A stretch of 17,242 bases of DNA from CAWKZT01 sp963854565 (GTDB lineage Bacteria; Actinomycetota; Acidimicrobiia; Acidimicrobiales; JAHEJN01), in NCBI GenBank assembly GCA_963854565.1, contig CAWKZT010000032.1, forward strand, positions 1-17,242, read 5' to 3'. How positions within the stretch are numbered: the stretch's first letter is position 1; each line of letters starts with the position of its first letter. Position numbers and translations under genes: made by a program. Shown one piece after another: positions 6,867-14,700 of the stretch. The notes under the pieces are model-generated. The model worked only from the letters and a program-made list of their open reading frames with translations. It made no database searches and was not told the origin of the DNA.

Positions 6867-8299
6867 TGACCGAAACAGCACTTTCTTTAGCCGCGGCGGT
6901 TCGTAACGGCGACCGCACGGCCCGTTCGGTGGTTGAAGAACACCTCACGGCCATCGAAGCACGCGAGGGCGATATCAACGCCTTCAATTTGGTGATGACC
7001 GATAGCGCTTTGGCCCAGGCCGATGCTGTCGATGCCCAGGTGGCTGCCGGTGAAGACCCGGGCCCCTTGGCAGGTGTCCCGCTTGCTCTCAAAGACAACA
7101 TGTGCACTCGGGGCGTGGCGACCACAGCCTCATCGAAGATTCTCGAAGGCTGGGAACCGCCGTATAACGCCACTGTGGTGGACCGCTTGGCTACTGCAGG
7201 CGCCATAACGATGGGAAAAACCAACCTCGACGAGTTTGCCATGGGCAGCTCCACCGAGAACTCCGCGTTTGGGGTCACCCACAATCCTCTGAATCTTGAT
7301 GTCGTACCGGGCGGTTCCAGCGGCGGGTCGGCAGCTGCTGTTGCCGCCGGTTTTGCGTCATTGGGTATTGGTTCCGATACCGGTGGTTCTATTCGTCAGC
7401 CCGCATCGTTTTGTGGTGTCGTTGGTGTCAAACCTACTTACGGCACGGTGTCGCGTTACGGCCTACTGGCGTTCGCCAGTTCGCTCGACCAGGTCGGCCC
7501 TTTGGCTAACAACGTGGCCGATGCTGCCGCGTTATACGAGGCCATTGCCGGCCACGATCACATGGACTCCACGTCCATCCCGCTACCGGCCCTGCCGGTG
7601 AGCAGTGAGCTTGACCATGGCGTAGAAGGCATGCGCATCGGTGTGATCTCCGAACTCGATGGCAGTGGCATCGAAGGTATCTCCGCTGATGTTCAGGCCC
7701 GCACCCGAGCGGCCGTCGACGCGTTGGCCGCAGCGGGTGCAATTGTTGACCAAGTCTCGGTTCCTTCTGTTGTGTACGGCCTGTCGGCCTATTACCTCAT
7801 TGCTCCGGCCGAAGCATCGAGCAACCTGAGTCGGTACGACGGGGTTCGCTACGGCCTACGTGAGGACGGCGCCAACAACGAAGCCATGAATATTGCCTCC
7901 CGTACAGCGGGCTTTGGCGATGAAGTTAAGCGACGCATTATGTTGGGCACTTACGCGTTGTCGGCGGGTTACTATGACGCTTACTACGGCAAAGCCCAAA
8001 AGGTACGGACGCTGATTATTGACGATTTCGCGGCCGCCTACGAGAACTTCGATGTGCTGGTCACCCCTACGGCGCCGACCACGGCTTTCGAAATTGGCGC
8101 CAAAACTGAAGATCCCATGACCATGTACGTCAACGACATCTGCACGATCCCCTCCAACCTGGCCGGTCATCCCGCCATGTCGGTGCCCTACGGAGTAGGT
8201 GACGATGGCTTGCCCATTGGTGTGCAGGTTTTGGCCCCCTTGCTCGGCGAGGTAGCCATGTTCCGGGCAGGCGCGGCGCTGGAAAGGAGTTTGGTATGA
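6866..8299 (+). CDS. gatA: Asp-tRNA(Asn)/Glu-tRNA(Gln) amidotransferase subunit A
   Basis: Glutaminase subunit of GatCAB: it hydrolyses glutamine and passes ammonia to GatB. It is an amidase-signature enzyme, 477 residues, normal for the family. The Ser-cisSer-Lys triad is visible as K76 in VPLALKDN, S151 in GGSSGGS and S175 in DTGGSIRQPA. The spacing equals that of the Staphylococcus aureus enzyme as I recall it (79, 154, 178). The VGVKPTYG motif follows at about 187-193. The ATG overlaps the gatC stop by one base and has a good ribosome binding site. The stop overlaps the gatB start in ATGA. Confidence 0.97.
   Translation: MTETALSLAAAVRNGDRTARSVVEEHLTAIEAREGDINAFNLVMTDSALAQADAVDAQVAAGEDPGPLAGVPLALKDNMCTRGVATTASSKILEGWEPPYNATVVDRLATAGAITMGKTNLDEFAMGSSTENSAFGVTHNPLNLDVVPGGSSGGSAAAVAAGFASLGIGSDTGGSIRQPASFCGVVGVKPTYGTVSRYGLLAFASSLDQVGPLANNVADAAALYEAIAGHDHMDSTSIPLPALPVSSELDHGVEGMRIGVISELDGSGIEGISADVQARTRAAVDALAAAGAIVDQVSVPSVVYGLSAYYLIAPAEASSNLSRYDGVRYGLREDGANNEAMNIASRTAGFGDEVKRRIMLGTYALSAGYYDAYYGKAQKVRTLIIDDFAAAYENFDVLVTPTAPTTAFEIGAKTEDPMTMYVNDICTIPSNLAGHPAMSVPYGVGDDGLPIGVQVLAPLLGEVAMFRAGAALERSLV
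8284..8289 (+). promoter_or_regulatory. Ribosome binding site of gatB
   Basis: AAGGAG ends six bases before the gatB ATG, within the end of gatA. Together with the ATGA overlap it marks coupled translation. Confidence 0.65.
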
Positions 8300-9756
8300 C
8301 GGTTGTTTACTTCACTCGTGATGATCACGAACCGATCATCGATCCGGCTATACCCGAAGGCTGGGAGCTCGTTGTTGGCTGCGAAGTTCACTGCGAACTA
8401 TCTACCGAAACCAAACTGTTCTGTGGCTGTCAAAACAAGTTTGGCGAAGAACCCAACCGCAACATCTGCCCCGTCTGTCTTGGGCTTCCGGGCTCGATGC
8501 CATCGGTCAACGCGGCCGCTGTGGAATATGCCATGCGTCTCGGTTTGGCGCTCAACGCCGAGGTGCAAGGGTCGGTGTTTTCCCGCAAAAACTATTTCTA
8601 CCCCGATATGCCCAAGGACTATCAGACCACGCAGTTCGATCTCCCCACCAACGTCGGTGGCCACCTGGATCTACCCAACGGTGTTCGGGTACATCTCGAA
8701 CGGGCTCATATAGAAGAAGACACCGGCAAGTCCACCCACATTGGTGGGTCGGGTCGAATCCACGATGCCACCCATTCGCTGGTGGACTACAACCGTGCCG
8801 GTGTGCCGTTGGTAGAAATCGTCAGTCGCCCGGACATTCACCGCATCGAAGATGCCAAGGCGTATGCGTCCGAACTCCGGGCCATCTTGTTGGCCATCGA
8901 TGTATGCGATGCCAAAATGGAAGAAGGCTCCATGCGGGTCGACGCCAACGTGTCGGTTCGTCCGTTGGGTTCCAACGAACTTCGCACTCGCTGCGAGGTC
9001 AAGAACATCAACTCGATCCGGTCACTTGGTCGGGCCATCGAGTACGAAGCCAATCGTCACATCGACCTCTATAACAGCGGTGAGTCACCCAACCAGGAAA
9101 CTCGTCACTGGGACGAAGCAGGCGGTCGGTCAATTTCGGGTCGCTCCAAAGAAGACAGCGACGATTACCGATACTTTGCCGAACCAGATTTGGTGCCACT
9201 GGTCCCAACTGACGAAGAGATTCAGCACATCCGCGACACTATGCCGATGTTGCCTGCTGCTCGTCGTACGCGACTGCTCGATGCGTCGAGTGCCGACCCT
9301 GAAGCCGTCGACCTTGTTGTCGGGCGTGGTCAGGACGATTTGGCGTTTGAGGTCATTGCCGGGGGTGGCAACGGCAACAGTGTCGTGAAACACCTCACGA
9401 ACAATTTGGCCGACGGTATTGGTCAAATGTCTATCGAGTCATTTGTGGCTCTCCTACAAATGGAAACCGCGGGCGACTTGTCATCGACTCAAACCAAGAC
9501 CGTGCTGGCAGATCTCGTGGCAACGGGTGGAAATCCCACCGAAATTGCCGCGAGTCATGGTTTTGAAGCCATGGACAACAGCGAACTCGAAGGCATTCTC
9601 GATCAACTCATTGCCGAGAACCCCGACGAATGGGCCCGCTTCGCCGGAGGCGACCGCAAGGTACAAGGCTTCTTCGTCGGAAAGATCATGAAGGCCACCC
9701 GAGGCCAAGCCGACGGCAAGGTCGTCAACCAGCTCATGCAATCCAAGATGGGCTAG
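8296..9756 (+). CDS. gatB: Asp-tRNA(Asn)/Glu-tRNA(Gln) amidotransferase subunit B
   Basis: Kinase/amidase-transfer subunit that phosphorylates the misacylated tRNA side chain and replaces it with an amide. At 486 residues it has the family length. The cradle domain starts with LVVGCEVHCELSTETKLFCG; the zinc cysteines C43, C45, C58 and C61 are all present (CxC and CPVC). Other hallmarks are KNYFYPDMPKDYQTTQFD near 97-114, EEDTGKSTH, RAGVPLVEIVSRPD and EVKNINSIRSLGRAIEYE. The helical and YqeY-like tail reaches GFFVGKIMKATRGQADGKVV at the C-terminus, which binds the tRNA elbow. The start overlaps the gatA stop by four bases. The stop overlaps the sulfatase stop on the other strand in a shared CTAG. 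Confidence 0.97.
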   Translation: MTVVYFTRDDHEPIIDPAIPEGWELVVGCEVHCELSTETKLFCGCQNKFGEEPNRNICPVCLGLPGSMPSVNAAAVEYAMRLGLALNAEVQGSVFSRKNYFYPDMPKDYQTTQFDLPTNVGGHLDLPNGVRVHLERAHIEEDTGKSTHIGGSGRIHDATHSLVDYNRAGVPLVEIVSRPDIHRIEDAKAYASELRAILLAIDVCDAKMEEGSMRVDANVSVRPLGSNELRTRCEVKNINSIRSLGRAIEYEANRHIDLYNSGESPNQETRHWDEAGGRSISGRSKEDSDDYRYFAEPDLVPLVPTDEEIQHIRDTMPMLPAARRTRLLDASSADPEAVDLVVGRGQDDLAFEVIAGGGNGNSVVKHLTNNLADGIGQMSIESFVALLQMETAGDLSSTQTKTVLADLVATGGNPTEIAASHGFEAMDNSELEGILDQLIAENPDEWARFAGGDRKVQGFFVGKIMKATRGQADGKVVNQLMQSKMG

Positions 9757-11330
9757 CTCAGGCCCAACCGTAGATACTGTTCCGTTGGGGCCGATACTTC
9801 GTCGAGGGCTGACCGCAGCATGTCGATTAGTGCTTGCTCGCTAGCCTCGCCGGCGCGGTTCTCTTGTTCGTTGGGGTCGTTGCTGAGATCGAAGAGGAAG
9901 TTGCTATTCACCACGGCGTCGGTTCCTGCCCAGAAGGGCAACATGTCACCATCTTGGAACGGCTGACGGATGACGGGGATGTCCGAGCCGGGCATACGGT
10001 CGAGTTTCGCTCGATCATCGGGCATTGGTAGGCCAACGAAACCCGGAATGTGAAGGGGCATTGTTGACCATCGGTTAGACCACATAGCCAGCGGGAAGTT
10101 GTTGTCGACCGCACCCCGTGCATATTTGCGGGTGCCATCGGTGACCTGTACCCATTTGCCGTAATAGCCGCCCAGCGCCCATTCCCGGATGTGCGTAGCT
10201 TCGCCGGTTAGTAATGGAACCATTGATCGACCATGCGTTACATGGTCGACTTCGGCGTCGTAGACGTCGGCCAACGTGGCAAAAATATCGACGTTAGTGG
10301 TGAGTGCATCGCAGGTACCGCCGCCGTCGACTCCAGGCCAGCTAATGAGCATCGGCGTGTGCCCCAGCGGCTCGTACTGCGGAACGCCGGGCTTTCCCCA
10401 AATATCCTTGCCGTCTCGTTCCTCACCCAGGTAGTGGCCGTGGTCGGTGCACAACATTAGGGCAGTGTCTTGCCAAAGATCTTGTTCGTCGAAGGCATCG
10501 AGAATACGGCCGAACCAGTCGTCGATCATGGAGAGTTTTGCTCCGTAGTTGGCACGGATGTGGCGTCCCTCACGCTCGGTGATGTCGCCGTTGGCGATAC
10601 CGCCGTTGGCGTACGGTGGCCAAATAATCCAGTCGTCCTCCCAGATTTCGTCCTGGTATTTGCTGGCCCACGGCTCGGGAGTGTCGAAGGGCTCGTGCGG
10701 ATCGAATTCATCCACGAACAAGAACCAGCGGTCGTGGTGAGGCGTGGCGTTACGCAGGAAGTTTGCTGCTGCGGTCATGGTTTGTGGGCCGGGGTAGTCG
10801 GCCTCTTCGCGAAAGTGGGTTCGTGCCCGGTCATAACCGGGCTGTTGCATATCTAGACCATAGGTTTTCTTGAACCACCAATCGCCGGAACGAGCCGGCA
10901 TGGCGGGTGTGCCCATCCATGATGGGTCGGCGTATGTTCGCCATGGGTCACCTTCGTGACCACGGACATAGTCCCAGCCGGTGAAATCGGTGTGGTAGTT
11001 CTCGCCACCGGTTTCGAAAAGATGCGGGTGGTCGGTAACCAACATCGTGGTGACGTGGTTGCCGCTCAGAACACGGGTGATGGGTTGCTCCCACAGTTCG
11101 ATGGAACCCCAAGGCTTCCAAAGGAAGTCGAGGGCCCCACACAAAATATCGTGCCGGGCGGGCATGCAGGGAAGCGAGCCGGTGACGTGATTTGTGAACC
11201 GGGTTGCATGTTGGGCGGCGAAACGGTCGAGATTCGGGGTCTCGAACTCGGTACTTCCGTACGCACCCAACAGGTGACGGTTGAGCGAGTCGAGTAGGAC
11301 AACGACAACGTTCTTGGGTTTGGCAGGCAT
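9753..11330 (-). CDS. Formylglycine-dependent sulfatase, cytoplasmic
   Basis: Type I sulfatase (alkaline-phosphatase superfamily), 525 residues, predicted to hydrolyse a sulfate ester. The maturation motif CxPxR is seen as C55-M-P-A-R59; C55 would be converted to formylglycine by an enzyme not in this window. Metal ligands are visible: D14 in LLDSLNRHLLGAYG, and D296-H297 in CTDHGHYLGEE. H212 in DPHEPF and K313 in DIWGK are likely active-site residues. The DSLNRH and SLPCMPAR context resembles a known subfamily of uncharacterised sulfatases. There is no signal peptide, so the substrate is probably intracellular. It is the last gene of a minus-strand operon, nine bases after the PfkB kinase, with only a weak AGGGA before the ATG. 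Desulfation and phosphorylation of one sugar is a reasonable inference; phosphonate or phosphate monoester hydrolysis is an alternative. Confidence 0.88.
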   Translation of the reverse strand: MPAKPKNVVVVLLDSLNRHLLGAYGSTEFETPNLDRFAAQHATRFTNHVTGSLPCMPARHDILCGALDFLWKPWGSIELWEQPITRVLSGNHVTTMLVTDHPHLFETGGENYHTDFTGWDYVRGHEGDPWRTYADPSWMGTPAMPARSGDWWFKKTYGLDMQQPGYDRARTHFREEADYPGPQTMTAAANFLRNATPHHDRWFLFVDEFDPHEPFDTPEPWASKYQDEIWEDDWIIWPPYANGGIANGDITEREGRHIRANYGAKLSMIDDWFGRILDAFDEQDLWQDTALMLCTDHGHYLGEERDGKDIWGKPGVPQYEPLGHTPMLISWPGVDGGGTCDALTTNVDIFATLADVYDAEVDHVTHGRSMVPLLTGEATHIREWALGGYYGKWVQVTDGTRKYARGAVDNNFPLAMWSNRWSTMPLHIPGFVGLPMPDDRAKLDRMPGSDIPVIRQPFQDGDMLPFWAGTDAVVNSNFLFDLSNDPNEQENRAGEASEQALIDMLRSALDEVSAPTEQYLRLGLS

Positions 11331-11339
11331 AGTCCCTGT

Positions 11340-12254
11340 TTAGTTCAGTTCGGCCCGAGTTGGCGGATTGGCGCCGCGTCGACTGCAAGTGATTGCGGCT
11401 GCCCGGGCACCGAGATCGATAGCCGAAATCCAGGTGTCGCGGTCGCAGGCATCGAGCGCTGGGCGCGAGGTTACGCCTGCCTCGATCATGGTGGCGAGCA
11501 CACCAGCGGTAAACGTGTCGCCCGCTCCGACGGTGTCGACGACCTGGACGGGCTCGGCCGATGCCGAGGCCTCGAATCGTTCGGTAAATACCGTGCTGCC
11601 TGCCTCGGCTTGGGTCAAAATGATGGCCGCAGGATGGCGATTGAGCCAGCTTTTAGCAATGGCCTCTGGATCCATGCCGCCGGCTAACCACGCCAGGTCG
11701 GCCCGACTGACCTTCACAATGTCGACATAGTCGAGGCAACGATCCATCAAAGAAGCGGCTGCCATTTGATCGCCAACAACCGCTGGACGGAAGTTGGGGT
11801 CCAAGGAAACAAGTACGCCAGCCTGGTGGGCCGACATGAGCAACTCGACCCAAGCATCGGCGCAAGTTTCTAGCACCATAGATACCGATCCCGAGAGATG
11901 GAGAACGGTGGTTTCGTTTGGCAGCGGCGGGGGAGCGAGCGCCGCGGCAGTGTCGACGGTGTGGATTGTGAATCCCGGCTCGCGTAACGCTTCACCGGGT
12001 TCGACAATGGCCAAAGCCGTGGGAGCATCGGAGCGGTGAAGCGAGGTTGTAACGACGTTGGATTGCTCCAGGTGCAGTGCAAGTTGATCACCAAAGCGAT
12101 CGCGGCCAACCGAGCCGAGGAACGCAGTGGAGGTCTCCAGGCGGGCGGCGGCGATAGCCGTGTTGACCGGTGAGCCAGCCGCCATAGCGGTCCATGCACC
12201 CGCGTGATCGCCAGGAAAGAAGTCGATGAGTGCTTCACCGCCGCAGACCAACAT
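11340..12254 (-). CDS. PfkB-family sugar kinase (fructokinase-like)
   Basis: Ribokinase/PfkB-fold enzyme that phosphorylates a sugar or sugar acid with ATP. In 304 residues: N-terminal CGGEALIDFFPG (4-15), typical of fructokinases and 2-keto-3-deoxygluconate kinases; substrate motif AAGSPVNTA (25-33) where the usual GG is AG; LDPNFRP (151-157), again fructokinase-like; and the C-terminal DTVGAGDTFTAG signature with anion-hole GAG and catalytic base D246. The ATG at 12254 is chosen because it overlaps the thioesterase stop by one base (TGATG) and gives the standard N-terminus; the longer frame upstream would be antisense-like extension within the thioesterase gene. Exact substrate cannot be told. 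Position between thioesterase and sulfatase suggests a sugar released from a sulfated compound. Confidence 0.9.
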   Translation of the reverse strand: MLVCGGEALIDFFPGDHAGAWTAMAAGSPVNTAIAAARLETSTAFLGSVGRDRFGDQLALHLEQSNVVTTSLHRSDAPTALAIVEPGEALREPGFTIHTVDTAAALAPPPLPNETTVLHLSGSVSMVLETCADAWVELLMSAHQAGVLVSLDPNFRPAVVGDQMAAASLMDRCLDYVDIVKVSRADLAWLAGGMDPEAIAKSWLNRHPAAIILTQAEAGSTVFTERFEASASAEPVQVVDTVGAGDTFTAGVLATMIEAGVTSRPALDACDRDTWISAIDLGARAAAITCSRRGANPPTRAELN

Positions 12255-12670
12255 CAGTCGAGAATTATGAGCGGAGTAAGTCGGGACATGACCCAGTCCG
12301 GTGGCTTGACCGGGCGGCCGGTCATTGATGCCATTGCCGCGGTGATATGGCCGACGGCCAACACGGTGTCGTCGTGGGACATGACCTGCGTCCAAGTGCT
12401 GGTGGCTCGTCGCACCTCGCTGAGGTGGGTTTTGATGGTCACGATTTGGCTGGCCATGGCCGGCCGCTTGAACTCGATATTAAGTTTGACTACTAGAAAC
12501 GTGAGGTCGTCTTTCACCAGCGTGTGGAGGCCGAGGTCGATGTCCTCTAAGGCTTCGACCCGCGCCTGCTCGAAAAAGGTGGAGTACATCGCATGATTGA
12601 GATGCCCGTACGGGTCAAGCTCGGCAAAGCGCACCCGGATTTGCGTCTCGTGTGGAGCGGGAGAAGTCAT
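12254..12670 (-). CDS. Acyl-CoA thioesterase, hotdog fold (4HBT family)
   Basis: Predicted to hydrolyse an acyl-CoA thioester. The 138-residue product has the family length and the 4-hydroxybenzoyl-CoA thioesterase/YbgC hallmark near the N-terminus: RFAELDPYGHLNHAMY at 14-29, with the candidate catalytic D19 and the conserved G22, H23 and N25. FFEQARVEAL (32-41) and a beta-rich second half (LVVKLNIEFKRPA) complete the fold. The ATG at 12670 is preceded at exactly seven bases by a TACGGT -10 element, so it is likely leaderless and opens the operon with the PfkB kinase and the sulfatase. Substrate unknown; why a thioesterase sits with sugar genes is unclear. Confidence 0.88.
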   Translation of the reverse strand: MTSPAPHETQIRVRFAELDPYGHLNHAMYSTFFEQARVEALEDIDLGLHTLVKDDLTFLVVKLNIEFKRPAMASQIVTIKTHLSEVRRATSTWTQVMSHDDTVLAVGHITAAMASMTGRPVKPPDWVMSRLTPLIILD

Positions 12671-12677
12671 GCCCCTG

Positions 12678-12683
12678 ACCGTA
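12678..12683 (-). promoter_or_regulatory. -10 element (TACGGT) of the thioesterase - kinase - sulfatase operon
   Basis: On the minus strand TACGGT is seven bases before the ATG, inside the 22-base gap after the cysteine-rich gene. It indicates that the three-gene operon has its own promoter rather than depending only on read-through. Confidence 0.6.
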
Positions 12684-12692
12684 GCTGAGGCA

Positions 12693-13352
12693 CTACGTGA
12701 GTCGACGCTTGAGTTCGACGTAGACCTCGGTGCCAACTATGTTTTGTAGTTCTTCGGCCATGTAATCGACTACCGGTTGGGTACCGACGAAGGCTTCTGT
12801 GCCATCGTTGCGGTCGGTGCAGCACCAGGCCATAGTGTCGCCATCGTCGCCCCAGTCTTCTCGTCGCCATGCTCGCACTGTGGCCCGCTCGAGCTTGTTG
12901 TCGATGGGCTTCCAGTCAATATGAATCGGAAGTTCCCAGCAAACCGAGGGCTTCCAATCGAGGCGAGATTCGCCGGCTTCGGCTGCCGCGAGGTCAAGTG
13001 AGCACCCTGCTCCGCCACTGAACCCGGGACGGTTAAGAAAGATGCACCCGCCCTCGATCACCCGAGTGTTGGTGCGATCCGCGTTAAATACGCCACCGTC
13101 TTGGGCCTCGTTGGAGAACTGCATGTGCTTGGGGTCAACCATCGAGGCCATTGCTGCGACAAACATGGCTTCTTCTTCGCCCGTGAATTGGGCTCCGACC
13201 GAACAACAACCCAGTTGACTTGCGGCGTCTTTCTCCTTCTCGATGCCGTGGCAACCTTGACCCCAAATACACGTCCAGTTGGATTCCATGAACTCGCGGT
13301 CAAACGTCCAGATCGTCTCGCCATCTTGAATCTCGATCGATTTGTCGCTCAC
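12693..13352 (-). CDS. Cysteine-rich DUF3109/YkgJ-like putative metal-binding protein
   Basis: 219 residues with nine cysteines: C28, C34, C49, C50, C103, C117, C138, C177 and C178. The arrangement CIWGQGC ... LGCC ... GGCIFL ... GCSLDLAA ... DWKPSVCW resembles the DUF3109/YkgJ group, where such cysteines are thought to bind an Fe-S cluster or zinc; the CxFL..CxLxxAA..KPxxC order is the best clue. No catalytic function is known to me and none is claimed. The extra CC pair near the C-terminus (177-178) is not something I recall in the family. No membrane segment or signal is seen. The GTG at 13352 is chosen because TATCGT lies six bases upstream and the extended frame runs into the MATE gene. 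Family assignment is moderate. Confidence 0.75.
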   Translation of the reverse strand: MSDKSIEIQDGETIWTFDREFMESNWTCIWGQGCHGIEKEKDAASQLGCCSVGAQFTGEEEAMFVAAMASMVDPKHMQFSNEAQDGGVFNADRTNTRVIEGGCIFLNRPGFSGGAGCSLDLAAAEAGESRLDWKPSVCWELPIHIDWKPIDNKLERATVRAWRREDWGDDGDTMAWCCTDRNDGTEAFVGTQPVVDYMAEELQNIVGTEVYVELKRRLT

Positions 13353-13358
13353 GTAGCC

Positions 13359-13364
13359 ACGATA
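13359..13364 (-). promoter_or_regulatory. -10 element (TATCGT) of the cysteine-rich gene
   Basis: On the minus strand TATCGT is six bases before the GTG start, in the 22-base gap downstream of the MATE gene. It predicts a leaderless transcript independent of the upstream pair. Confidence 0.55.
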
Positions 13365-13374
13365 CTTGCAGGAG

Positions 13375-14700
13375 TTAACGGGTAGCGCCGAGGGTGGCCC
13401 ACTTGCCGCTGCGATAGCGAATCCATAGAGGGATTGCTCGCAGCGCCATGAACAGCGTGAGCGCCGCCCAGATCCAGCCAATGCCGTAGCCATTCCAAGC
13501 GAGGCCTAACACGACGGGGATGAAGATTGCGGCAGCGCCAACCATGGAGAAGGCCAAGAACCGCAGATCGCCAGCACCAATTAGCAAACCGTCGAGCGTA
13601 AAGGCGATGCCGTTGATGGGTTGCGAGATAGCCATCCACCAGAACAGAAAAGCAGTCAAGCTGACTACAGCTTGGTCGTCAGTAAAGAGCCCCGGCAACC
13701 ATGACCGGCTAACAACAACGAGAGCAGCGGCTACGAATCCAAACAGAACACCCAGGGTCATCATCCTGGCTGCCGCAGCCCGTGCGCCTTTAGCGTCACC
13801 GGCGCCCAAACGATTGGCCACTATTGCCTGGCCCGCTATGGCGATGGCATCGAGGCTTAAGGCCAGCAAGGCCCAGATCTCGAACGTGACCTGATGGGCA
13901 GCAAGGTCAACCGTGCCGAGATGGGCCGCGGCTGCGGTTGCCGCCAGTAGTGACCCTTTAAGAGCACTTGTTCGAAAGAACAGATCGCGTCCGGCAATGG
14001 CAAGTGACCCTATTGCCTGCCAATCAATAGCTAACGAAACCCCTTCGGCCCGTACGCTGCGGGTAATCCATGCTAGGTACGCACCCGCAGCCAACCACTG
14101 GGCAACAACGGTTGATAGAGCAGAGGCACCGATGCCAAAATCGAACACATAAATCAAGATGAGTTCAAGTACCAGGTTGATCAAGGCCGAGATAATTGCC
14201 ACCAGCAACGGACGCTTGGTGTCTCTTTGTCCGCGCAGGTAGCCGACACCAGCCAAGGTGACCAACATGGCTGGAATCCCGAAGGTGGAGACCCGAAGAT
14301 AGATAAACCCTGCTTCGAGGGTGGCCCCTTCACCACCAAGGAGTTGAAGGGCTGGTCGCGCTCCGGCGTACATTACTGCCGTGAGAACGAGGCCCAAGCC
14401 AAAAGCTAACCAGATGCTCTGTACGGCTTGGTGCGCAGCCTCTTTGACCCGGCCCGCACCAAGGAGTCGCCCCACCGCAGCGGTGGTGCCGTAGGCCAAG
14501 AAAATAAAGATGGCATGCGAGATCAGCAGGATCTGCGAAGCAAGGGCCAAACCAGCTAGTTCGTTGGTGCCGATATGGCCGACAACAGCGGTATCGGCCA
14601 AAATATAGAGAGGTTCGGCTACTAGGGCGCCAAGCGCCGGCACGGCAAGCGCCAAGATTTCGCGGTCGTAGGGCGACCGCTTTAGTGCAGTAGTAAACAC
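13375..14700 (-). CDS. MATE-family (DinF-like) multidrug/metabolite exporter
   Basis: Membrane antiporter of 441 residues, family length, with about twelve hydrophobic helices in two halves. DinF-clade hallmarks are LAVPALGALVAEPLYILADT (17-36), VVGHIGTNELAGLALA (39-54), AYGTTAAVGRLLGAG (69-83), GYLRGQRDTKRPL (153-165), RDLFFRTSALKG (238-249) and AHQVTFEIWALLALSLDAIA (268-287). It would export a cationic drug or metabolite against Na+ or H+; substrate unknown. The GTG start directly abuts the TAG stop of the hydrolase gene (no bases between), with no Shine-Dalgarno sequence or -10 element in place. Translation therefore probably depends on re-initiation from the hydrolase, and the two genes form one operon. 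Confidence 0.93.
   Translation of the reverse strand: MFTTALKRSPYDREILALAVPALGALVAEPLYILADTAVVGHIGTNELAGLALASQILLISHAIFIFLAYGTTAAVGRLLGAGRVKEAAHQAVQSIWLAFGLGLVLTAVMYAGARPALQLLGGEGATLEAGFIYLRVSTFGIPAMLVTLAGVGYLRGQRDTKRPLLVAIISALINLVLELILIYVFDFGIGASALSTVVAQWLAAGAYLAWITRSVRAEGVSLAIDWQAIGSLAIAGRDLFFRTSALKGSLLAATAAAAHLGTVDLAAHQVTFEIWALLALSLDAIAIAGQAIVANRLGAGDAKGARAAAARMMTLGVLFGFVAAALVVVSRSWLPGLFTDDQAVVSLTAFLFWWMAISQPINGIAFTLDGLLIGAGDLRFLAFSMVGAAAIFIPVVLGLAWNGYGIGWIWAALTLFMALRAIPLWIRYRSGKWATLGATR

Noticed and set aside
6652..7284. Long minus-strand frame of 210 codons opposite gatC and gatA
   Set aside because: Composition is that of an antisense shadow, and both plus-strand genes are certain.
12255..12395. 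A 47-residue N-terminal extension of the PfkB kinase
   Set aside because: It lies within the thioesterase gene and is Arg/Gly-rich out-of-frame sequence; the ATG at 12254 gives the family N-terminus and a one-base TGATG overlap.
13353..13493. Longer frame of the cysteine-rich protein, including three extra cysteines
   Set aside because: It overlaps the 3' end of the MATE gene in another frame; the promoter-spaced GTG at 13352 is preferred.
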